64,000 nucleotides of DNA, from assembly GCA_013115145.1 (NCBI GenBank), contig JAAPAO010000077.1, positions 1 to 64,000 on the forward strand, read 5' to 3'. The position numbers and the translations under genes are program-made. Below, piece by piece: positions 9,717-19,938 of this stretch. How positions within the stretch are numbered: the first letter of the stretch is position 1; each line of letters starts with the position of its first letter. The notes beneath the pieces are model-generated. The model saw nothing but the letters and a program-made list of their open reading frames with translations, made no database searches and was not told the origin of the DNA. This DNA is from Perkinsus chesapeaki (lineage: Eukaryota > Perkinsozoa > Perkinsida > Perkinsidae).

Positions 9717-11321
9717 TCAAACTGCTTTGACGAAATACAGCGAGGAAAGGTCGTCTTTGCACCTTCTTTCTGGACCACTGTTACCTCCACCATCGAACCC
9801 ATTTGAAACTCCGCCGTTATTTTGCCATCTCTGTTGGCCGCCACGATTTGGCATATTATTCTGATTTTGAGAATTTTCCACTCGAATCTTCCCCGAGACA
9901 TCCAAGGAGCCTTTCAGCACCCATCCAAGCTCTATTAAAGCATCAACCAAGCTCAATACGAGACATCCGGCTACCTTTGCCGTGGAGGAGCTAACATAAC
10001 TTTTAAAAGGCCACCCGTGAATTTTAAACTCATAAGATCTTCCATACCACCTGCAGTCTTGAACAGCGTCCATGGAAAGGTTGGGAGGTCCCAAACTTGC
10101 ACGCATGCGCAAAGATACTCCTTCAACCAAGCCCCCATCAGTGCAGGAAACGCGTATCCTGTCCTCTCGATGAAATGACAGACATAAAACCGGCGGCGCC
10201 GGTAAAACTCGAATTGGCATCTCCATCGGCGGCCGACGAAATGGCATAAAGGACATATCTTCCAGCTTGCTACTGCAATCAATTTTAGGCATAAGTTCGA
10301 ACCCCAGGCCCAACATTTTTCCAATTATATTCCCAACTACCAGTCTCGCATCGATCGTCTCCGTACCATCGGCGCGCCACGGATACCCTCGAAGCTTCCA
10401 CTCGTAACTTCCACCATACTCCCCCTCACTCTGCACTCCCTGAGGCCACATTTCACCAATTGCACGCCCAATTTCGTCACGCGCCACAAAATCCACAGAC
10501 TCCCCGGGCGGCGCCATGATCCTTATACGATCATATCCATTAAGGCTGATTCCAAGATACGTTCCTCGGCCACCCAATCGGAGCTCATCAGAGTCACGCG
10601 CCTCAAAAATCAGACTGGATTTGGATTGATCCTTCCCAGACAATATAAAAGACCTCTTCAAAAGATACCCACGACCTTCGAGCTCTTCGCAAATCCCCAG
10701 TAACATCTTCCTCACGGCAACCGTTTCGCTTCCGTCGGCGTTAAACGGGAAGCCACTCAACTTGAATTCATACGTCCCCCCATAGAGACATTCGCCCGAT
10801 AATTTCCAGGCGCGCGAGATTCCCTGCCGTACAGCTTCTTGAACAGCCTCAACTCGCAAAGGCTCATCCTCAACAAGCAAACGAACGTCATCATAATCAT
10901 GCAAACTGACCATCACACTTCTCCTCGGCCCTCGAGGTGCCGATTCGACCTTCCTTAATATCCAGGCGCGCAAGAAATATTTCTTGGAGACATTCGCTTC
11001 CTCCAAGACCTCCCATCCAACCCTTCTGATAGCGTCCAGAATTCTCATACTGCACCATCTCGTCTCCATCGTTCCCGAGCCAACTGCTTGCCAAACATAA
11101 TCGCGTAAAGTGAATTTTTGAAGCCCTTTCGCCTTGCTCGAAGGGCCTTCTCTGAGAATCAATGCCGGCCCCAAAGCCGCCCTTATCGCCTGTATGACCT
11201 CCTCAGGACACTTTAACGTATATATGTGATGATAGTCAGATAGGAGCACGAGTGCTAGGCCTTGATGGGTCGGTTGGAGAGGACGGCCGACATCTAGAGA
11301 TGATAAGGGATTGTTACCCAT
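9717..11321 (-). CDS. four-repeat tandem-family protein 4
   Basis: 534 aa, intronless, starting MGNNPL (myristoylation-type). Repeats lie at about residues 20-128, 130-245, 252-370 and 378-475. Repeat 3 shows the full family pattern: GISLNGYDRIRIMAPPGE, WPQGVQSEGEYGGSYEWKL, PW, GTETIDARLVVG, LGFELMPKIDCSSKL. This member alone has a low-complexity Asn/Gln/Gly insertion (about residues 483-515) between repeat 4 and the shared ending SSLYFVKAV. I dimly recall uncharacterised fungal and protist proteins with a similar YEFKLxGxPW core but cannot verify this. Function unknown. Confidence 0.85.
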   Translation of the reverse strand: MGNNPLSSLDVGRPLQPTHQGLALVLLSDYHHIYTLKCPEEVIQAIRAALGPALILREGPSSKAKGLQKFTLRDYVWQAVGSGTMETRWCSMRILDAIRRVGWEVLEEANVSKKYFLRAWILRKVESAPRGPRRSVMVSLHDYDDVRLLVEDEPLRVEAVQEAVRQGISRAWKLSGECLYGGTYEFKLSGFPFNADGSETVAVRKMLLGICEELEGRGYLLKRSFILSGKDQSKSSLIFEARDSDELRLGGRGTYLGISLNGYDRIRIMAPPGESVDFVARDEIGRAIGEMWPQGVQSEGEYGGSYEWKLRGYPWRADGTETIDARLVVGNIIGKMLGLGFELMPKIDCSSKLEDMSFMPFRRPPMEMPIRVLPAPPVLCLSFHREDRIRVSCTDGGLVEGVSLRMRASLGPPNLSMDAVQDCRWYGRSYEFKIHGWPFKSYVSSSTAKVAGCLVLSLVDALIELGWVLKGSLDVSGKIRVENSQNQNNMPNRGGQQRWQNNGGVSNGFDGGGNSGPERRCKDDLSSLYFVKAV

Positions 11322-11521
11322 AATAAAACTGACAGGAATTTACCGGAAAAATATTACAATTTCTTAAAAGGTTAATTTTATTAAAGGGAATTAACCGATT
11401 AAAGGTCTATTACTCTACAGAAATCAGTTCAACACTGGAGCTGTTCCACCAAGTAGATACCCTTCAAACTCAACAAGGTAGAGAAAAATACGGTATGATC
11501 AACAAAACCATGCATGTCATT

Positions 11522-13030
11522 CTACTTCTTCGCAAAATACAAAGATCCAAGACCAGTCTTATGGGAATCTCCAGATCTTCTATAATTCTCATTAACCGTT
11601 CGATGGTCCCTATAATACCTTCCCGACACGTCCAGTGCCGCCTTGAACTTCCATCCGTTGCCTTCGAGAGCGTCGAACAGATTAACCAGCAGCAACCCGT
11701 CACATAGGACCGCCTGTGAATTGATTTTCCCTGCCTGAAAGGCGGCCACTTTGAGCTTGAAAACGACAGACTTGCCGTATCTTCCACAAGACTTAGCAAG
11801 CTCAACATTCAAGCTGGGTGGCCCGAAGATATCATTCACTATCTTGGCAATAGATTCCACCATAGATTCGTCCGTACACGACAACCTTACTTCATCCTTA
11901 TCATGAAATGACACACAAACCACCGCCTTGCACGCATGCGCATTCGACGGCCTCCCTGCCGATTTTCTCAGTACCAAAGTCGACATATCCCGAAGCTTAC
12001 CACTGCAATCAAAAGATGCTAAAAGGTCGAACCCTGCATCCCAGAAGTGACCTAAGATACGCCCCACCAACAACTGAGAATCCACTTCCATCTCCCCCAC
12101 GCAGCACCACGGTGAACCTTTTAATTGCCATTGATATGAGCCGCCATAAACTCCTTTCGTTTCGATCCCGTACGGCCAGGCATCGACTACGCATTGGTCT
12201 AGGGCGTCTCTGAGGGCATCCGGCAGAGGTTCATTGGGTGCAGAAAACACACGAAGTTCATCTGGCTCATGCATGCTTACTCCTATGTAGACAGAATCAT
12301 CTCGGCAAGCACTGTCGGGCAAGAAGACCAAGTTGGATTTGCCGCCTTGTTGATTGGATAATATAACCGAATTTCGCAGAAGTCCACCCGTGACTTTCTC
12401 AAGCTCCAAAGATACCCCCAGGACCATCCGCCGAATCGACACCGTGCCCTCTTCCTCGGACTGGAAGGGATGACCGGCCAACTTGATCGAATAAGCTCCA
12501 GAAGAATCTTTCTCTTTCCTCTCCACTTTCAAGCTCGAAGATACGCCTCTGACGACCGCCTCAGCCTTACAGTCCTGTTCGTCTTCTCCACTGAAATCGA
12601 TCTTCACTTCGGCCTTGTCACACAGCCCGACGATGCAGCCACCGCCCACGACGTACCCCTCAGACGGGAACCTCTTGAGCAGCCACACTTGCACAAAGCT
12701 CGTTCTCGACATGCTTATGTCCGCCACAAAATGCCAACCAATCTCTCTAAGTTGCTCAATCAGCCTCAACGCTGCGAGCCTTGGCTCGAAGGCCCCAGTG
12801 TTGAGCCAAGCCGAAGTCGCCAAGGTGAATTTATAAACCCCTTTGCAGGTAGATGACGGCCCTTCGCTTTTAATGTCGTCAAAGGAGACTCTCAAAGCTT
12901 CCTTAACTTCACTTGGGCACTTGACCGTATAGATCTCATTCTTACCAGCAAGCGCGATAGCACAGTAGCCTCTAGAGGAGGGCTCATCAGGGTTGGAGTC
13001 CTCTAAGCCTTTGAAACCAGCTGCTCCCAT
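11522..13030 (-). CDS. four-repeat tandem-family protein 5
   Basis: 502 aa, intronless, starting MGAAGFKG (Met-Gly, compatible with myristoylation). It is the most upstream gene of the array. It has four family repeats. Repeat 3 (YIGVSMHEPDELRVFSAPNE, YGGSYQWQLKGSPW) and repeat 4 (VCVSFHDKDEVRLSCTDE, DALEGNGWKFKAALDVSGR) are clear; repeat 2 is more acidic than in the paralogues. It ends LGSLYFAKK. Gaps inside the array are 284, 73, 274 and 200 bp with no other gene between. That suggests tandem duplication of an already intronless gene in an otherwise intron-rich genome. Confidence 0.85.
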   Translation of the reverse strand: MGAAGFKGLEDSNPDEPSSRGYCAIALAGKNEIYTVKCPSEVKEALRVSFDDIKSEGPSSTCKGVYKFTLATSAWLNTGAFEPRLAALRLIEQLREIGWHFVADISMSRTSFVQVWLLKRFPSEGYVVGGGCIVGLCDKAEVKIDFSGEDEQDCKAEAVVRGVSSSLKVERKEKDSSGAYSIKLAGHPFQSEEEGTVSIRRMVLGVSLELEKVTGGLLRNSVILSNQQGGKSNLVFLPDSACRDDSVYIGVSMHEPDELRVFSAPNEPLPDALRDALDQCVVDAWPYGIETKGVYGGSYQWQLKGSPWCCVGEMEVDSQLLVGRILGHFWDAGFDLLASFDCSGKLRDMSTLVLRKSAGRPSNAHACKAVVCVSFHDKDEVRLSCTDESMVESIAKIVNDIFGPPSLNVELAKSCGRYGKSVVFKLKVAAFQAGKINSQAVLCDGLLLVNLFDALEGNGWKFKAALDVSGRYYRDHRTVNENYRRSGDSHKTGLGSLYFAKK

Positions 13031-13087
13031 TACGAGACGCGAGTAAGTTCAATTCGTCGACGATCCATCCCAATTAAGTACAGAAAA

Positions 13088-13243
13088 ATGTCCGATCCGC
13101 GGTTCGAACCTGTGGAGAGCACGGAGCAGAAAAACCATCGCTCGCCTCAATTCTGCCTTGTGCCGTCCGAGGGACAGCGCTACTTCTATATCGCTCGCCT
13201 GAAACTGCATATCTGTAACGGTTCTAAGATAACTGTTCTATAG
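13088..13243 (+). CDS. possible small ORF or first exon
   Basis: The 51-codon plus-strand frame starts MSDPRFEPVESTEQ and contains QFCLVPSEGQRYFYIARLKL, which has protein-like composition. It is divergent from family gene 5 with a 57 bp gap. It could be a free-standing small protein or the first exon of a gene lost downstream. No family recognised. Confidence 0.25.
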   Translation: MSDPRFEPVESTEQKNHRSPQFCLVPSEGQRYFYIARLKLHICNGSKITVL

Positions 13244-13920
13244 TTCCTTCTCAGGAACCTATGAATTAGGTGAACTTACACTGAGTTCTCTAGGGAACTT
13301 ATATTGAGTTCTATCTGAACTATTTGCGATATAGTTGGACTTCTATTTAGTCTATTCTAATCTATTAGCTGTGGTATCTACTCGTTAGTATCTGCATCTA
13401 TAGTCTAATCTAGTTATAACCAAACTCTTGCGTTTAACTAGTATCTTGAGCTCGTCTAACCACTCGCTCTACTATATCCGATTGCCTCTTTTAGTCGTGT
13501 TACAAGCCAAACGGGATGCTACTTAGATCTGGGACGAAATTATCTACTCTCGATCGCTCTGTTTTCTCTCATGATTCAACAGGTTTAACTCCCTCTACAC
13601 CTCCTCCGTCTAACGACGCCACACCATCACTACCACCATCGCTACACCTCATCTAGAACAACCCCTAACCCTAGATCTTCTACGGTTTCTTCAATTATTA
13701 ATCTAAGTCGTCCCGTACAGCCTCAGAAACCGCCCTGAACCGAATGCCCTATTGCAAGCGCTCTTTTGGACCTGTCGGGTCCGACCAAACCTTTTCTACC
13801 CCAAAGCTGTTTCGCCGACAGATTTCGTTACAAGGTCGCTGGCCCCCGCTCGGACATCACCAATCCAACATCTTCGCGCTTCGAATTCAAGTAGGGGGCA
13901 CGGTTAAGGGATCGTGCAAT
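13244..13920. other. low-complexity intergenic sequence
   Basis: It is rich in short degenerate units (variants of TAGTTCTC, AACTTATATTGAGTTC and TCTAATCTAT) up to about 13450, then CT/CCA-rich. I see no coding exon. Confidence 0.4.
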
Positions 13921-13934
13921 AAACCGATTTTGAA

Positions 13935-13998
13935 ATTCAGAATCGATTCCAGAACTGCTTTTTACACGTTAAATGCGATGCTGGAATCGATTCTGAAT
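13935..13998. repeat. 18-bp inverted repeat, 28-nt loop
   Basis: The left arm ATTCAGAATCGATTCCAG (13935-13952) is perfectly complementary to 13981-13998. The flanks pair imperfectly for about another ten bases on each side. The shape is that of a long hairpin. It opens the palindrome-rich tract that runs to about 21.3 kb. Confidence 0.85.
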
Positions 13999-14036
13999 CT
14001 CAGAATTGGTTTAATGAACATTGGGTAAATCCAGAG

Positions 14037-14069
14037 TCTAGATTAGTCTGGATTCCAGACTAATCTAGA
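14037..14069. repeat. perfect 16-bp palindrome, 1-nt spacer
   Basis: TCTAGATTAGTCTGGA at 14037-14052 is followed by a single T and then its exact reverse complement to 14069. Read directly from the sequence. Confidence 0.95.
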
Positions 14070-14538
14070 TTACGACTTTTCGGTGCCAGCCTCAATTCTC
14101 AATAACCTAGGGGTGAAAGATGCTGCAAGTTGGGTGGTGTACTCAGGGCTATATGAGAGCAAGGTTTTCTGAGGTTTCTTTTCGTTTCTCGAAAACGTTT
14201 TCAATTCAGTTTGGAGCCTCCAAGCCCGAGGATTGTAGAAGGTACAGTAATGCACGATCAGTACTACTGAATCTGCAGTCCTCGAGATTCGGGCTAACAA
14301 AAAGGACAGCACAGCTGCGCTGACGCCTTCTTATAACCCAGAACACAATATCAAGTGCAAACTCTGATCCCTTAATGGTTATATTGATAACAATTCTTAT
14401 ATAATAATAACTAATATTATTCTACAGTTTTCATGCACGTTACAGCTTATCATCGATACGAGCTCCGAAGTATCTGATTCACGCTTCCTATAATCGTCAG
14501 ATTTGCTGACGATTGGCAACCGCTAATTGAACCGTTTC

Positions 14539-14555
14539 ATTCAGGATTCCTGAAT
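14539..14555. repeat. perfect 8-bp palindrome, 1-nt spacer
   Basis: ATTCAGGA, T, TCCTGAAT. Just upstream, 14492-14514 holds a 9-bp inverted repeat (AATCGTCAG) with a 5-nt spacer. Confidence 0.9.
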
Positions 14556-14845
14556 CAGAAAGCGTGTTGCTGCAAGACATAACACAGCAACCACGTCCTT
14601 TTGCTCTGTGGCTCCACATGGTACATTTTGCCTGGTATTAATCCAGTGGAAATCAGGATCAGAATTAACGCACCACGCCACGTCGAGCTTAACGCAGTAC
14701 TTCATGAGCAAGAAAAGGGCAGAACAATGCCTAATAGGGTAACGGTCAGTTCACTTATAACAATGAACTCTTAAGTGGAGGGCAGGGAGCCATGTACTCC
14801 ATACGAGCGAAAGCGTATATGCGGTAAGGCTTGAACAACAAAGCT

Positions 14846-17149
14846 TTATCGGTATTTTCCGAACACAAAATCATCCACAAGTTTCAGCACACCATCCGGG
14901 AAATCCTCCGCGGCATTATGGCCTGCTCCAAACACCTGAATCAATCGCACCCTATGCTGGCAACTGTTAGCGTACAGCCTACTTGAGCAAAGTTGAGCTC
15001 TCCTCCAGTTTTAGCCAAGGTGAAACTCCTGAGTTTTCCTATCTGCTTCCCGCTTGGTAGCTGAAGAACGACTTAGTAAACCAGAGCCACAGGAGAACAA
15101 CTCGTCACGTAATCGATACACGAAGCATCAATGATGTCATGATAGTGAAGGCAAACGGGTAAAGTCGTCGGTTTTATGGCTAATAATGCAAGCGATATAA
15201 CATTCCTTACGGAATAAAGCTCCTCTCGTGCTCTTGAGAAGCCTTTTTGGCCATCTCACTGTACTCCTAGTGCCATGTTACGACTTCCAATCCAATCACA
15301 CATATAGTCCTGATCGCCGGAGTATATCAGAACCTGACAGTTAATGGTAAGCTTGTCTGCTAACCTCAAGAATATGTCAGGGAAGAGGTTGAAGTGGTTT
15401 AAACTGTTATTCAGGGCGAATCCTCAATGAGGCAGAATACTGATGGAGACCCACGAGGTAGATCTCATGCCACGCGCGAATCTTCCACGCCTCGAGCCAA
15501 CATACCCGTAGACCTCGGTTGAGGATATCAGTCAAATTGCTGCTGTAGTCAACGAATAGATCACCAAGGAAGGCTTCGAGTACCTTTAGCCAACAGGGAT
15601 AACCTTAACTAGCCTAGATCCGACCAAACCTGCGCGCCCTACAAGCTGTGTATGACGAAACTCAGAAAGGGAGACCCATTCAACAGCAGGTAAGATATGC
15701 AACAATCATCCAAATGAGCGTGACCGCTTCTCACGGCTGTGTTAAGCAGCTTCCACTCTTGTCTCACTCCGAGATAATCCTGAAGTGCTCGGTTGTTGAA
15801 GTAATTCTTGAGCTGATCAACAAAAGAAAAGTCTGTGGCCAGAAGCCTACAAAAACCCCAGCTTACATTCTCAGTATATCTACATGCTGGAGGAGGTTCA
15901 GTGCACTGCAAGCGTAGGTCGTACCTGTGATACATAATTCATTACAATATCGAGTAGAAGGAAATGTATAACCAACTGGACTGTCAGCTCCGATTCGGAG
16001 CCTCCGAATACCGGAATTACAGTGTACCAACAGCACTGTATACTCATGCCGCTCACTCACGGATCAATATTTTTATCCTTTAATGGCTTCACAAGGGTTC
16101 CAGCAAATGTCTGGAACGCTTTCAAACATAAGTCATCATCGTCTCGGTGGGCAAGACACTTTTTCATACTGTCGAAGAGTCCCTTAAGGCCTTTGGTCAT
16201 AGCATTGTACCTGACTTAGAGAGTATATCCAGCGGAGCGCTCAGGTAGTACGCACTCTGCCTTTGTGATAACACTCCGAGTAGTTCCACTTTTGTATGCC
16301 ATAGTTGGCATTGAAGAGTATCTGAAGCGACCACATGCCATGAAAGCACTTGTAGATTTACTTTGCGATTCTTACTGGACCTTGGGATTGACCATACTGT
16401 TCCCGAGAATGACACCCTTCAGTTTTATCAGGGATCCACTCTTCAGAATCTCTGCAGCCAGTGGTGGGATATAGTGACCTGTCCATGAGAAGGTGATCAT
16501 ATGAATCTCCAGAAGTCTAATGGTAAAAGCTAAACTGACCTGCATAAGACTGGCCAATGAGGAAGACTTCTGAGTTGTAAGAAGGAGATTCCTTGAAGAA
16601 GGACTCCAATGCCTTGAGACTACAGAGATACATAGGGATGGCTCGAGACAGTGCAATCCCGCTGAGCTACGTAGACTTTGCTGCATCGACAGAATTCCTT
16701 GGTGGTCTCCCTTTACTGAAGCCAACCGATGCGGGTTGGTCAATATACATAACATTAACAAAGGTGTTGAATGAGAACCTGATGATGTAAGTGGCAGTCC
16801 GAGTCGAAGCGAACGAGTCTGAATACTGATTTGGAGTTGTCTTGTCCCCCTTTCTATTTAGTATACAGGGTCCGCCATTACCGGAAGCCAGCGAAATCAT
16901 ACTGCTACCTCCAGGGCCGCCTTGGAAGTAGACGAGGGTTGGGCTCGTGCTTGAGGACCTGCGAGACTCGAAGAACCAATAGAATAATCTGAAAGAACAG
17001 AACGAAGCGCCACGGAAGTTCGGAGCACAGGGCTACTGCGAGTCAGAAGCTCCTCGCAGGTATCCAAACTTCTGCTTCACATTATCATCACAGTAACTGT
17101 CAGCTGTGAGTAGACAGCAGGCAAGCAGCAGTAGTGATGCGGGTATCAT
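14846..17149 (-). CDS. serine carboxypeptidase, family S10 (possible pseudogene)
   Basis: A secreted or lysosomal S10 carboxypeptidase that would remove C-terminal residues. The start at 17149 gives a signal peptide (MIPASLLLLACCLL). Exons then carry FYWFFESR, the family string YFQGGPGGSS, VMYIDQPASVGFSKG, the nucleophile motif GQSYAGHY split by an intron (usual GESYAGHY, so E to Q), VLGNSMVNP-type segments, QLKNYFNNRALQDYLGV, LIYSGDQDYMC (catalytic Asp region) and GAGHNAAEDFP (catalytic His). The stop is at 14846. Introns are about 40-60 nt. Oddity: after SRNMALGVQ the codon that is Trp in the family reads TGA (about 15265). Either an unseen intron removes it or the gene is damaged. Family assignment is firm; functionality is not. 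Confidence 0.75.
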
Positions 17150-18145
17150 GCCGGAAACCGATGCTGAGCGTGAAATCGAATCACTGGGACCGAAAATTTC
17201 GCGAATTTCTGAAAATTGGGGATTCACCAGAGAGTCACTCGCCATTAGAAAGCGTAGCATTCAGACTATGAGTGAGAAAAGTGTGCCAAGGCAAGGCCGG
17301 GTGCGGGTGGCCGGTGGGCACGCTTGCCGCGAATAGGAAGGCGAGCTGAGGTGCTGCTGGTCTTTAGCAATATCTGGCTCGCTGAGAGGCGCGGCACGCG
17401 TGCGGGCACAGCCAACCCGCTTTCGGAGTCATCTCTTGACAAGGCGTAGAAGATGCCCTATGATGAGGCCCTATGGGGATATACACCTACTGCCGGTATG
17501 GCCAGCTTGTTCAGCTGCCGGGCCCAGAGACTCTCGGAGCCAATGAGAAGCAGTAAATAAGGCCAACAACAGCAATGCCTAGAGCTTGAACCGATCATGA
17601 AGAGGTCGCGTTACTTTCTAGTCCGAGGACACGTGCCCTCATACAAAACCGCAGGCGCGCTTACCTAGTATGATCAGGCTAGTACCGAACTATTTTTGGT
17701 GAGAGCAAGTCGTAGGGGTTGGGGTCAGCTACTAACCACGATTTGACTAACCTGTAAGGCAGAAATAGAACCTGAGTGAGTCATATTCGAAAATTCCAAC
17801 CTCGGCTTGGTGCAATTCCTCCCAAGATTTTCGCGCGTAGAAATCATTTGGCAGCAAAGCTATAGTAACTGCTTAACGTGTGTGGCTCTGAGGAGATTTG
17901 CGACAAGAAGGATATACCCACTTCGACCCTTACAACTTGTAAGTAACAAGTTAAAGTAGAATACACGGTAACTTGCGCACAGAACAGCTACCACAGTGGT
18001 AGTAACACTACAGATCTACAGTCTACAGTCGGAGAATTCCTGCACCCAGTGCGTGCAGTATACCCAAACTGGTGCTCAACGACGGGTTACCCGCTGAAAA
18101 TCTTAATTATCGCTTACCCGTCGCGGGTAGGCGATGGTTAGGGTC
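17150..18145. other. no gene recognised
   Basis: The open frames are short, and the plus-strand ORF at 17106-17336 is antisense to the carboxypeptidase 5' end. Inverted repeats include AACTTGT...ACAAGTT at 17936-17954 and CGGGT-T-ACCCG near 18083. Confidence 0.4.
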
Positions 18146-18573
18146 TTCGCAACACTTGGTTCCATCATTTTTATGTACACCTTTGTCATTTTTCCAATCT
18201 TCGTTCATATACTTGAATTTATAATGCGAGGCCGAAGACGAACTGGCCAGTTCACCTGACTCTGAATAGCTAGGCCGCGGACTCCGCGTCCCTCGGAGCT
18301 TCTGAGACCATGGGAGTATTAACCTGAGTTTGGTCCAGACCTCCGTTACGGAGTCTAACCGAATGTCGTACTTCGATCAAGAACGGGTATCAAGAGCGCC
18401 ATCGTTTGTAGTTCACTTTTCGATTAGTTCGTCAAGGATTCCCTACACGCGTACTCTATTCGAGTGCTCACTCGGAACACAATGACGATATTGAATGATC
18501 GGCCAATTGTGATATAAATGGCGAGTATAGAGAGGGACGAATTATGTTTGTAAGGAAGGAAGCGGTTATTGTG

Positions 18574-18622
18574 TTCATAGGCTATGAAACAGCGGTGCTA
18601 TGAAACATAGGACCGCTGTTTC
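18574..18622. repeat. nested palindromes in copy A
   Basis: TTCATAG-G-CTATGAA (18574-18588) overlaps an 11-bp inverted repeat, GAAACAGCGGT (18586-18596) with ACCGCTGTTTC (18612-18622). Copy B lacks the intervening ~30 bp, so the hairpin is an insertion in A. Confidence 0.85.
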
Positions 18623-19035
18623 CTTTCCAAGCGACGCCGTGTTATCCTTGAATTGCCTTATTCGCTGGTGCTGGGCTTTACTGACAACAACCAGAATACA
18701 TTAAAGAGCACAGAAACGCGTTCTTCACAAATCGTGAATCATCATGATTTAACCATGTCCACTCGCTACTCACAGCCGACCGGTTGCCTCGGGAATATGC
18801 ACACGACCGCCAACCTCGTCAGAGTCGGAGGCTCAGACGGCTTCGGTTCGGGCATAATCGGTACTGACAGGTCTGGCTTCATTTCCTTCAATACCTCAAC
18901 TTCAATGTCAAAGAGTGAGCAAAAGGTGAGATGCTACAGTACCTGATTAGCGAATATATCGCGAAGTATAATATCCGTCCTTACAGACTGTAAGTTACAG
19001 TAAGGCACGACAGGGTGTAGTCACGCGCGTCGAGT

Positions 19036-19068
19036 ATCTCGGGCCCCGAGATTCCCCGAGACTCGGGG
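19036..19068. repeat. two adjacent 1-nt-spacer palindromes
   Basis: ATCTCGGG-C-CCCGAGAT (19036-19052) is followed by CCCCGAG-A-CTCGGGG (19054-19068). Copy B has only a single ATCTCGGGG at this place, so about 24 bp were inserted in A. Confidence 0.9.
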
Positions 19069-19199
19069 TGCTCGTTGAGTTCTCCGTTGGGTGCTACCAT
19101 CATTACAGGGACGGTGATTTGTTGTTTTGAGTAGATGCTGATTCCGATGGGAAGATCAGAGCTTACGTATGAAGCCTTGATATAGAGAATTCGATCCAG

Positions 19200-19218
19200 A
19201 GTCTGGATAATCCAGACT
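19200..19218. repeat. perfect 9-bp palindrome, 1-nt spacer
   Basis: AGTCTGGAT-A-ATCCAGACT. Shorter 5-bp one-spacer palindromes overlap it on both sides (CCAGA-G-TCTGG, CTGGA-T-TCCAG). The segment is absent from copy B. Confidence 0.9.
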
Positions 19219-19331
19219 GGATTCCAGACACCTGATGGGATGGAAATTGTCCGAAGCCGTGGCGATGACCGACATGTCCATTCGCGCTGAATCATACCAA
19301 CCTTCTCAAACCATAAACTTTCGAGATACCT

Positions 19332-19579
19332 TTCGAGATTCTCGAATCGAGAACTCTACAGTGTCTACAGGAGGCTCTACAGCGTAGACCATCAAAATGG
19401 CTCTCTCAGCTCAGTTACTGAGCCTCAGTGGACTGTGCTCATCCTGCCCTCAGGGCAGGATGTCAGTGCCCTGCCATTCTTGCTCCCTGAGAAGAAGAGC
19501 CAATTTGACTCTTGAGTTTGAAAGTCAAATATACGATTGATAATCAATCATTGATCTTGCCTACGCTGTATTATACAGC
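19332..19579. repeat. cluster of five 1-nt-spacer palindromes
   Basis: Read directly: TTCGAGA-T-TCTCGAA (19332-19346), GCTCAGT-T-ACTGAGC (19409-19423), CATCCTGCCCT-C with its complement (19440-19462, 11 bp), GATTGAT-A-ATCAATC (19535-19549), GCTGTAT-T-ATACAGC (19565-19579). Random sequence would give about one 7-bp one-spacer palindrome per 16 kb. Confidence 0.9.
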
Positions 19580-19885
19580 CTATATACTCTATTGTTGATG
19601 CACACTGTCCGTCTTTTCGTTTTTGTCATCTTTTCATCCTAGAATGACTCGCAAACGTTACTGGAAGCCCGTATACCACAATCAGATAGGTGGCAGTGTG
19701 ACATCCTTTCTCTGCCGACTTGTTATGGATGAGTGTACCCTGCTACTTCACACTCTTGAATACAGACGGTAGCAATGAACGGAAATGCAAGTGTGGCCCC
19801 CATACGAACTGTAACTATCAACTACGTATGATTCGTTGTGGAGATGAGTTCGACATTGTGGTTCGGGTAGGTGATGAATCATCAC

Positions 19886-19938
19886 GGAAATTCCAAGTTG
19901 GAATATCATCACTGATGATATTCCAACTTGGAATTTCC
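19886..19938. repeat. perfect 26-bp palindrome, 1-nt spacer
   Basis: The 26-nt arm 19886-19911 (begins GGAAATTCCAAG) is followed by a single C at 19912 and then by its exact reverse complement, 19913-19938. The adjacent 19871-19885 is another palindrome, GTGATGA-A-TCATCAC. This is the longest of the class in the window. Confidence 0.97.

Larger units (their letters stand above)
18760..19320 (-). pseudogene. truncated copy of the uS2-like gene
   Basis: The minus-strand translation matches the C-terminal half of the neighbouring uS2-like gene (ILYIKASY, VPVMMVAPNGELNEHPE, ILDARDY). It is interrupted by palindromic insertions that change the frame, for example at 19036-19068 within the conserved EHPE-ILDA junction. 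The N-terminal exon (NKVTVQYIADPY in copy B) has no counterpart above 19.53 kb. The copy is therefore 5'-truncated and very probably non-functional. Confidence 0.6.
18146..19530. repeat. segmental duplication, copy A
   Basis: It is homologous to 20826-22030. Landmarks shared in order: TTCGCAACAC, CACCTTTGTCATTTTTCCAA (18176 and 20849), TTGAATTTATAATGCGAGGC, GGCCAATTGTG-TATAAATGGCGA, the uS2-like exon sequence, and the TTCTTGCT(C/T)CCTGAGAA segment. Copy A differs from B mainly by inserted hairpins, for example near 18581-18610, 19036-19068, 19196-19230 and 19500-19530. Confidence 0.85.
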
